Positions 54,737-61,549 of a stretch of 64,000 nucleotides of DNA are shown in pieces (positions within the stretch are counted from its first letter, which is position 1; every line of letters begins with the position of its first letter). The notes beneath the pieces are model-generated. The model made no database searches, was not told the origin of the DNA, and was given only the letters and a program-made list of their open reading frames with translations. The stretch spans positions 3,224,001-3,288,000 of the forward strand of contig CP019169.1 of assembly GCA_001953215.1 (NCBI GenBank), given 5' to 3'. The DNA comes from Betaproteobacteria bacterium GR16-43 (GTDB taxonomy: Bacteria; Pseudomonadota; Gammaproteobacteria; Burkholderiales; Usitatibacteraceae). Made by a program: the position numbers and the translations under genes.

Positions 54737-55330
54737 ATGTCCAGAACCGAGCAAAAGGTCCTCACACGCCGTCGCATCGTCGATGCGGCGGCGCGCGGGT
54801 TTCGTCGCAGCGGTTTTGGCGGCATGGGCGTGGACGGTCTCGCGAAGGAGGCCGGTGTCACATCGGGCGCGTTCTATGTGCACTTCGACTCGAAATCGTC
54901 CGCGTTCCGCGAGGCGGTGAGCGAGGGCATGCGGGAGCTGAAGGACGGCGTGCTTCAGTTCCAAACCACGCATGGGAAGGAATGGTGGGCCGAGTTCGTC
55001 AGGTTCTACCTGGGGTTCAAGCGCACGTGTGATCTTGCCGAGAGTTGCACGCTGCAGAGTCTCTCCCCCGAGGTGGCCCGCTCCGACGAGGTGTCGCGTG
55101 CAGCCTTCGAGGCGGGCTTGCGGGGCGTGGCCGAGGCCATCCTCGCGGGGCCGCGCTCTCCAGGGGCCCCGAAGCATCTCGACGCAGCCTGTGCGGCCCT
55201 GGCCGCGTTGGTGGGCGCCGTAACGCTGGGCCGCGCCGTGCGCAACCGCGCCTTCTCGAATCAGATCGCCGAGTCGACCGGACGAGCGCTTCTGGGGGCG
55301 CGCTTCAAACTCAAGCGATCGCCCGCCTGA
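54737..55330 (+). CDS. TetR family transcriptional regulator
   Basis: 197 residues. The N-terminal helix-turn-helix has R-R-R-I-V-D-A-A-A-R-G-F, then V-D-G-L-A-K-E-A-G-V-T-S-G-A-F-Y-V-H-F. The ligand domain covers about 70-195 and carries two Cys (K-R-T-C-D-L-A-E-S-C), which may sense electrophiles. AGGGGA precedes the ATG at 54737. It likely represses its own operon through the palindrome at 53794-53809. Confidence 0.93.
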   Translation: MSRTEQKVLTRRRIVDAAARGFRRSGFGGMGVDGLAKEAGVTSGAFYVHFDSKSSAFREAVSEGMRELKDGVLQFQTTHGKEWWAEFVRFYLGFKRTCDLAESCTLQSLSPEVARSDEVSRAAFEAGLRGVAEAILAGPRSPGAPKHLDAACAALAALVGAVTLGRAVRNRAFSNQIAESTGRALLGARFKLKRSPA

Positions 55331-55456
55331 TCACACCGGGCCGGCAATTCGTCGTTTATTCGACAAATCCACCTGGCGCCATCGCGCGCCGGATCCCGTT
55401 TGATGCCGTGAACCTCTCCAATTTCGGGGATGTTCACCGCACAAAGGAGATCCTCG

Positions 55457-56413
55457 ATGCGCACTTCGAAATCGATTGTTTGCTGGACCGCCGTTGCAGC
55501 AGCCCTCGGATGTAGCGCCGCCCATGCCGCGCCCCAGGCCTTCGTGCAGTCGGATGGCAACGACGGCAACACCGGCGCCGGTTGTCCTTCCTCCAGCCCC
55601 TGCCGCACCTTCCAGGCCGCGCTCTCGGTGGTGGACGACGGCGGCAACGTGGTCGCACTCGATTCGGGCGACTTCGGCATGGTCACGATCAAGCAGTCGG
55701 TCGCGATCATCGGCAACGGCGCGGCCGGCATCGTGGTTCCCGGCAATGGTTACGGGTCGACCATCGGCGTCACCATCGCCGGCAAGGGCATCAACGTCGT
55801 GCTGCGCGGATTGAATATCGGCGCGGTCGGGCTGGGCGGCACGGGCGTGTACCTGAAGGAGGGGAAGTCCCTGCAGATCGAGAAATGCGTCCTCTCCAAC
55901 TTCTTCCGCGACGGGCTCGAAGTGGCCGCGCCGGCCAGCGTGCGCATCGTCGACACCGTGATGCGCGGCAACTCGGGCAACGGGGCCTCGATCCGGGGAG
56001 GGGCGACGGCCGATGTGGTCCGCTCGCAGTTCATGGGCAACGGCAGTTCAGGCCTTTCCGTGACCGCGGATGCGGCCGGGACGACGAGCGCCGTGGTGAG
56101 CGACTCCGTCGCCTCGAGCAACGGGTACGCAGGCTTCTTCGTGAATGCCGGGGACAAGTCCGCGCTCGGGCGCATGGTGGTGACAGGTTCGACGGCGGCG
56201 CACAACACCCGCGCCGGTTTCCTCTCGACTGCGTACCCGGGCGAGGCGATCCTGACCGTCGGCCGCAGCGCGGCGGCACGAAACGGGATCGGGTTCTGGC
56301 AGATTCCGAGCCCCGTCGGTGGCCTGAGCTCGATCGAGACGATGGGCGACAATTCCGTGCAGGGCAACGGGACCGCGGCCACGGGAGTGGTCGTCGCCGT
56401 GCCGCCGATGTAG
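55457..56413 (+). CDS. secreted right-handed beta-helix protein
   Basis: 318 residues with a signal peptide (cleavage near A-H-A-A-P). An opening V-Q-S-D-G-N-D-G-N-T with disulphide-like C-P-S-S-S-P-C-R-T-F leads into repeated short turns (V-V-L-R-G-L-N-I, V-R-I-V-D-T-V-M-R-G-N-S, S-D-S-V-A-S-S-N-G) typical of pectate-lyase-type beta-helices. No catalytic motif is evident. The role may be surface binding or glycan related. The start at 55457 has an AAAGGAGA ribosome site. Confidence 0.85.
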   Translation: MRTSKSIVCWTAVAAALGCSAAHAAPQAFVQSDGNDGNTGAGCPSSSPCRTFQAALSVVDDGGNVVALDSGDFGMVTIKQSVAIIGNGAAGIVVPGNGYGSTIGVTIAGKGINVVLRGLNIGAVGLGGTGVYLKEGKSLQIEKCVLSNFFRDGLEVAAPASVRIVDTVMRGNSGNGASIRGGATADVVRSQFMGNGSSGLSVTADAAGTTSAVVSDSVASSNGYAGFFVNAGDKSALGRMVVTGSTAAHNTRAGFLSTAYPGEAILTVGRSAAARNGIGFWQIPSPVGGLSSIETMGDNSVQGNGTAATGVVVAVPPM

Positions 56414-56437
56414 CCAGGCCCGGGCGCGGGCACCGCG

Positions 56438-57946
56438 TCAGGCGGTGCCGCGCACCGCCGGCCTTGTCGTCGGCCCCGAGTTCACGTTCACGCTCCTCTC
56501 GAACGCGATGCGATCGCCGTCGAAGCGGCAGATCACCGTGTCCTGGAACGCCGACTCCACGAACACCCACGTCATCGCGAACGTGTTTGCGTCGCGCCAT
56601 TCGCCGCCGGCCACGACCCGCATGGAATCCAGTTGGTACTCGTGGTGCAGCTTGTTGCCGGTCATCGATGTGTTGCCTTCGATACGCGTGCCCAGGCCGG
56701 CCTCGATCGTGTGCGTGCCCCGATCGTCGACGAGTGTGAAGCGGCAGCGGCCCTCGGCGAAGTCGAGTTGGATGCTGCGGATGGCGTCCTCGTTGCCCTC
56801 CATCGTGTAGCGCTTGCCGGATACGCGCGCGGCGGTCGGTGAGCTCGCATTGCCCGGAGGCGGCAGCAACTGCAGGTCCCGGGTACGCGCGGTGAGCGCG
56901 GCCAGCGCCGCATCATCATTCGCGACCGGGCTCGCGCGAAACATCGCGGGAAAGTGCTTGTAGGTGCGCGCCGTGAAGCCCGTCTTCACGGCCGAGGTGA
57001 TCGCGAGCACCGCATCGTCCTTCGGGAAGACGAAGGCGAATTGCCCGAAGAGGCCGCGCGCCGAGTAGTTGTCCGGCCCCAGCCACCATTGGTAGCCGTA
57101 GCGGTCCTTCGTATGCGGATACTGCACGGCGTCCGTCCAGCCGGCCGGCAGCACCTGCTTGCCGTCCCACATTCCCTTGTTGAGATGCAGGACGCCGAGC
57201 TTCAGCGAATCCGCCGTGCGCCAGCTCAATCCGTTCGCGCCCGGCGAGATGCCGAACGGATCGGGATCCCACTCGTAGCCCCGGATGTCGAGCGGCTCGA
57301 AGAAGCGCGGCCGGAGGTAGGTCGCGGTGTTCTGCCCCGTGGTCTTCGAAATGATCGCCGAAAGCATGTATGTGGCGGCACTCGTGTACAGGTATTCGGT
57401 ACCCGGCTTCTTCGTGACGGGGATCTTGAAGAACTCCGCAACCCAGCTCGTCTTGATCGGACGCCACTCGGAGCCCGACACTTCGCGCACGTGGCCCGTT
57501 CGCATCGTGAGGAGGTCCTCGATCGTCATCGCGGCCAGGTTGGGATCGACCGCCGCCGGCAGGTACTCCGGGAAGAACGAGACCACCTTGTCCTGCAGGT
57601 TGAAGCGCTTCTCGGCGAGTGCCAGGCCCACGCCGCAGGCCGTCACGCTCTTCGTGAGCGAATGCGTCATGTGGATGCGGTCGGCGCGATACGGCGCCCA
57701 CCAGCCTTCCGCGACGACGAAGCCGCGGCGGTAGAGCATGAAGCTGTGCATCTCGAATTTCGCCGATTGCAACTCGTCGAGATAGGCGGAGATGGCCGCC
57801 GGCGTGACGCCCACGGACTCGGGGCGGGCTCGCGGGAAGCCGTCGTTGTAGGCGAGGGGGCCCGCTGGGGTTGTCGCGCAGCCGGGAAGAAGTCCGGATG
57901 CGGTGGAGCCCAGCAGCAGGCCAACGAATTCGCGCCGAGTCGCCAT
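56438..57946 (-). CDS. serine hydrolase of the class C beta-lactamase fold
   Basis: 502 residues with a Tat-like lipoprotein signal (R-R-E-F-V-G-L-L, then L-L-P-G-C). Catalytic S-L-T-K (Ser-x-x-Lys) lies near residue 96, Y-T-S near residue 190 stands in the Tyr-x-Asn position, and a W-W-L-G-P segment follows. The last 150 residues form an extra beta-rich domain. Proteins of this type are esterases or D-aminopeptidases more often than true beta-lactamases. It lies 12 bp from the FRG-domain gene on the same strand. Confidence 0.88.
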   Translation of the reverse strand: MATRREFVGLLLGSTASGLLPGCATTPAGPLAYNDGFPRARPESVGVTPAAISAYLDELQSAKFEMHSFMLYRRGFVVAEGWWAPYRADRIHMTHSLTKSVTACGVGLALAEKRFNLQDKVVSFFPEYLPAAVDPNLAAMTIEDLLTMRTGHVREVSGSEWRPIKTSWVAEFFKIPVTKKPGTEYLYTSAATYMLSAIISKTTGQNTATYLRPRFFEPLDIRGYEWDPDPFGISPGANGLSWRTADSLKLGVLHLNKGMWDGKQVLPAGWTDAVQYPHTKDRYGYQWWLGPDNYSARGLFGQFAFVFPKDDAVLAITSAVKTGFTARTYKHFPAMFRASPVANDDAALAALTARTRDLQLLPPPGNASSPTAARVSGKRYTMEGNEDAIRSIQLDFAEGRCRFTLVDDRGTHTIEAGLGTRIEGNTSMTGNKLHHEYQLDSMRVVAGGEWRDANTFAMTWVFVESAFQDTVICRFDGDRIAFERSVNVNSGPTTRPAVRGTA

Positions 57947-57958
57947 CTCTTCAATCTC

Positions 57959-58762
57959 CTATGAATCGAGTTTGTTCCATTCCCAATATTGGCACGCCCA
58001 CGCGAGGTGGGCCGACAGTCCGTCGAGATCCGGAAACAGAGTTTGCTTGTTGACGCCAATGCGATCGAGGTCGCGACGCAATTCCTCGCGTACATGGAAT
58101 GGAATGCGTATGGACACCTTGGGCTTGATCGGGACAAGCGGGTCGCTCCCGATCGTGAACATGGACCCTTGTGCCGTGACGCGTCGGCTGATGTCCGGCG
58201 GTCGCACCAGTGCAAGTTTGTTGTACCGATAGATCGGGGGCCAGCGATTCGTCTTTTCCCGGGCCAGTCGGTCCAGCGTGCAGGGATCCGGTCCCTTGAG
58301 CACGACGACGGAGGAGTCGTGGACATTCCCGCCTCCGCAATGGCGACACTTTCCGGGCCTCTTCTCGCACTGGTAGGGTTGGCCTTCGACCGCGAAGAAG
58401 AGGGCCACGAGTGGGTTCTCGGTCCAGTCCAGCAGCCTCGTTGGAAGCCCGTGATGCTGTGCGAGAAACAGGAGCCTCCAGCCAACGACCGTCTCGTTGC
58501 CACTCCAGACCCAATGAGGTGCCAGCTCCGAGACGTTGGCCTTGAACGTGACGAAGAGAGCTCGCTCGATCGACCGGTCTTGTCGGCCCGTGGCGGGTAT
58601 GGGGCGCCCGGGACTCAGCATCTTGATTCGACTGACGGCTGGAACCAGGCGCCAATGAGCGTTCCTTTGCCCTCGAAACACGGTCGGGGGATCGCCCGCT
58701 CGCATCCCCCCGATTCTTCGCGTGACATCCAGGTATTGCGTGAGTGATTCGATCGTTTCCAT
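57959..58762 (-). CDS. FRG-domain protein with a Cys cluster
   Basis: 267 residues. The FRG domain is clear: T-V-F-R-G-Q near residue 27 with W-R-L-V-P-A-V-S-R, then A-Q-H-H-G-L-P-T-R-L-L-D-W-T-E-N-P-L-V-A, and a late Q-G-S-M-F-T-I. A C-E-K-R-P-G-K-C-R-H-C cluster near residue 138 could be a small zinc site. FRG domains are widespread in prokaryotic accessory DNA; their activity is not established to my knowledge. The ATG at 58762 starts just before the domain; a longer frame adds an unconserved leader. Confidence 0.85.
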   Translation of the reverse strand: METIESLTQYLDVTRRIGGMRAGDPPTVFRGQRNAHWRLVPAVSRIKMLSPGRPIPATGRQDRSIERALFVTFKANVSELAPHWVWSGNETVVGWRLLFLAQHHGLPTRLLDWTENPLVALFFAVEGQPYQCEKRPGKCRHCGGGNVHDSSVVVLKGPDPCTLDRLAREKTNRWPPIYRYNKLALVRPPDISRRVTAQGSMFTIGSDPLVPIKPKVSIRIPFHVREELRRDLDRIGVNKQTLFPDLDGLSAHLAWACQYWEWNKLDS

Positions 58763-58828
58763 GAGATCGCCCCCGGGGAATCGCCGCGGCCATTTTGCCC
58801 GATCGGTCCGCGCGTCTTGAGTCCGCGG

Positions 58829-58849
58829 CCCGATTGGCGTCAAATCGGG
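58829..58849. promoter_or_regulatory. 7-bp inverted repeat CCCGATT-7-AATCGGG
   Basis: An interrupted palindrome 38 bp before the start at 58887, in the gap divergent from the FRG gene. It could be an operator or the tail of a terminator. No clear promoter boxes are seen. Confidence 0.3.
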
Positions 58850-58886
58850 GTGTCGCACCAACAAAAACCACGAGGAGGATCGAGCC

Positions 58887-59177
58887 ATGTACGCAATCGT
58901 CAGGAACTACTCGGGTTCAGGCGCAAAGCAGCTCTTCGACGTGCTGGACAAGCAGAAGGCCGAGGTCGAGGCGAACCTGCGAAGGGTGTCGGGCCTCGTG
59001 AGCTACACGCTGGTGCGCAGCGGCGACGGCGGAATGTCGATCACCGTCTGCAACGACAAGGCGGGCGCGGACGAGAGCGTCAAGGTGGCCCGCGAGTGGA
59101 TCAAGAAGAATGCCGCCGATGTCCCGGCCTACCCGCCCGCGATCATGGAAGGGCCGGTGATCGTCCAGATCAAGTAG
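58887..59177 (+). CDS. small dimeric alpha/beta barrel-like protein
   Basis: 96 residues beginning M-Y-A-I-V-R-N-Y-S-G, with G-L-V-S-Y-T-L-V-R and a closing E-G-P-V-I-V-Q-I-K strand. Size and pattern recall ABM/Dabb-type ferredoxin-like barrels; the match is by inspection only and the function is unknown. An AGGAGG ribosome site precedes the ATG. It is convergent with the fatty-acid isomerase gene. Confidence 0.75.
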   Translation: MYAIVRNYSGSGAKQLFDVLDKQKAEVEANLRRVSGLVSYTLVRSGDGGMSITVCNDKAGADESVKVAREWIKKNAADVPAYPPAIMEGPVIVQIK

Positions 59178-59204
59178 CCGGGCCGCGCGCCGGGAAGCAG
59201 CGCC

Positions 59205-61547
59205 TCAGCGGTTCTCCAGCCGGTTGTAGTCGAGCACGCCGGCCTCGCCCGGCTGGTCCTGCGCGTACTTCTCGTGGAGCCTGTCGCTGAACGCCCAGAA
59301 GGCGGGATCGGTCCGCCGCACGGCGAAGCGCTGCGAGAGCACGCTGTAGTCCGCTTCCGAACGCAAGCCGCGCACCGCGTCCGCGAACGCCCCAAGCTGC
59401 GATGCGTTCATCCGATAGAACGCGTTGGGATAGGCCCCCGCAATGCCGGGCACCACCGTCAGCGTGTCTTCTTCAGGCAGCAGTTGGTGCTTCTCGATGA
59501 GGTGCGACACGTTCTCGTGCCCGGTGTCGCGCATCAGCGTGTAGGTGCGCGTGCTGCCATCGCCCAGGGTGACCGACAGCAGTGCGTTCTCCGGCATCCA
59601 TTGCAGGGCCGCGCCGCGAATCGCGCCAAGCGATGCAAGCCCGCCGCGCACCTCCGGCGGAGCGCTGCGCGTGAGGTCGAGGTTCGCGTCGAGCACGGGC
59701 CCGAGGCGTGACTTGAGCTGCACCATCAACTCGGTGCGCGCGTCGCTGGTTCGATAGCGCACGCCGGTCTCGACCGGCAGCGTGCTCACGGGCCCGCCAT
59801 AGACCATCTCGCGCGCCGACGGGCTGCTGCCGCGGTACCAGTAGTCGCGCACCGCCATGCGCTGCGCCAGCGGCAGGAACGCGAGGAAGTTGAACTCGCC
59901 TTCGCCGCGCAGGTAGTCCATGTACAGGCGCGAGTTGAGCTGGTGTCCGACGTTGCCGTAGACGTCGTAGTCCGCCACCAGCAGGTAGTGGATGCGTTCG
60001 AGCAGCGGGTAGCCGATGATCCATGCGGTCTTCGGCGTGTCGCCCACGAAGCCCTTCATCACGCTCGCGTTGTCGAAGTGGCGCGAGATGGTGAGCGCGG
60101 CGTTCGCGTTGCGGCCTTCTCCATCCCAGATGGAGTCGAGCGTGATGCGCTCGGGGCCGAGGTTGCGGGCGAAGAAGTCGGTGCGCGCCTTGAGGTAGTC
60201 GCGCTCGATCTCGCCGTAGCGGATCCACGTGGCGAGGATGGTGCTGTTGCTGCTGCCCGAAGGGAGCGTCGCGTGCCGGCCGGCCTGCCGGAACAGGGCA
60301 CCGGTCGCGAGATCGTCGGCGGCGTCGGGCGAAATGAACGCGACCCAGAAGCGGTCCTCGATCACGTTCACCGCCACCTGGCCTCGGCACACCGGTCCCT
60401 TCACGAAACCCATGATGGTGTACTGGGCTTCGTCGAGCATGAAGCGGTAGCGCGCGCCGACGGGCAAGGCCGCGAACGTGATGAAGGGATTGGCGGCGTC
60501 GTCGGGCGAATAGCCCGGCAGCTTGTCCACCGTGTACGACGGATCGATGAACAGCGAGCGCCAGCGCGCCATGCGCTGCGCGTTCAGCGCATACGGCATG
60601 AACGTCTTCGCGACGAGGCTCTCGCGCTCTTCCGCCAACCGGTAGTACACGCGCGGCACCTGGGGATCCTCGACCGGGCGGCGCGTCACGATCGGCTTCA
60701 CCGGCGTGCCCGGCGGCGTGGACGATCGCACGAGGCGGAAGTGGCGCCGCGCACCCGGCACTTCGTCGAAGTACAGGTGCGCCACGAAGAGATGCTCGAA
60801 GGCGTATCGGGCGAAGAGCTGCTCCCGGGCCGAGTCGCCGTTGAAGAAGCGTTCCCAGTTCTCGACTTGCGCGGCGAACGGCGCGGGGAGGGAAGAGCGA
60901 CCCTCGTACGGCGCGCCGCGCTCGATCCAGCGCGAGAGGCGCTGGTGCTCATCCGGGCTCAAGGCCGGGAGCCCGAAGGGCATGCCGCCCAGCGGATTGG
61001 CGCGCTCGTAAGCCTCGATCTGCGCCTCGGCCGGACACATCGGCGCGCGGTCGGATGCGATCTTCAACGCAGCGGGTTGCGCGCCTTCATTGGGACCCGG
61101 GTGCTGTTGCTTCAGCGCGAGCAGGCGTGACAGGAGACCCGCGGTGCGATTCGCTTCCGGCGTCTGGGCGCGTTCGTTCAAGACGGAGAAGAACTCGCGC
61201 CCGCGCCATTCGGAGGGGCGTTCGGCATCCACGTACAGGCGTTGCGGCGGAGCGGCGAGCAATCGCGACTGGTCGTAGGCGTCGACCTTGCTGGCGCCAC
61301 GCACGAGGCCTTCCCAGCTCTGGGCTTTCAGTTGGCACGCCGCGTCGTAGCACGCGTGGCAAACCACGCAGCGCCGGTCGAGCAGGGGCTGGATCGTCGT
61401 CGCGTACTCCTCGCCGGGGAGGGGCGTTGCCGGTCGATCGAAGCGCGTGGGATCGGCCGGACCGACGGTCGCTTCGAACGGGGACACGGCGAGGAGCGTG
61501 CACGCGGACAACAAAAGGGCGGCCAGGAGCGTGCTGAGTCGTCGCAT
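59205..61547 (-). CDS. cti: periplasmic fatty acid cis/trans isomerase
   Basis: 780 residues, the usual Cti length. A lipoprotein-like signal (L-L-S-A-C) is followed by the heme-binding C-V-V-C-H near residue 60, as in Pseudomonas Cti, and further family segments (P-M-C-P-A, R-H-F-R-L-V-R-S). It converts cis to trans unsaturated fatty acids in phospholipids, which stiffens membranes under solvent or heat stress. It starts 2 bp after the stop of the AAA/TPR gene, so the pair is one transcript. Confidence 0.95.
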   Translation of the reverse strand: MRRLSTLLAALLLSACTLLAVSPFEATVGPADPTRFDRPATPLPGEEYATTIQPLLDRRCVVCHACYDAACQLKAQSWEGLVRGASKVDAYDQSRLLAAPPQRLYVDAERPSEWRGREFFSVLNERAQTPEANRTAGLLSRLLALKQQHPGPNEGAQPAALKIASDRAPMCPAEAQIEAYERANPLGGMPFGLPALSPDEHQRLSRWIERGAPYEGRSSLPAPFAAQVENWERFFNGDSAREQLFARYAFEHLFVAHLYFDEVPGARRHFRLVRSSTPPGTPVKPIVTRRPVEDPQVPRVYYRLAEERESLVAKTFMPYALNAQRMARWRSLFIDPSYTVDKLPGYSPDDAANPFITFAALPVGARYRFMLDEAQYTIMGFVKGPVCRGQVAVNVIEDRFWVAFISPDAADDLATGALFRQAGRHATLPSGSSNSTILATWIRYGEIERDYLKARTDFFARNLGPERITLDSIWDGEGRNANAALTISRHFDNASVMKGFVGDTPKTAWIIGYPLLERIHYLLVADYDVYGNVGHQLNSRLYMDYLRGEGEFNFLAFLPLAQRMAVRDYWYRGSSPSAREMVYGGPVSTLPVETGVRYRTSDARTELMVQLKSRLGPVLDANLDLTRSAPPEVRGGLASLGAIRGAALQWMPENALLSVTLGDGSTRTYTLMRDTGHENVSHLIEKHQLLPEEDTLTVVPGIAGAYPNAFYRMNASQLGAFADAVRGLRSEADYSVLSQRFAVRRTDPAFWAFSDRLHEKYAQDQPGEAGVLDYNRLENR

Positions 61548-61549
61548 GG

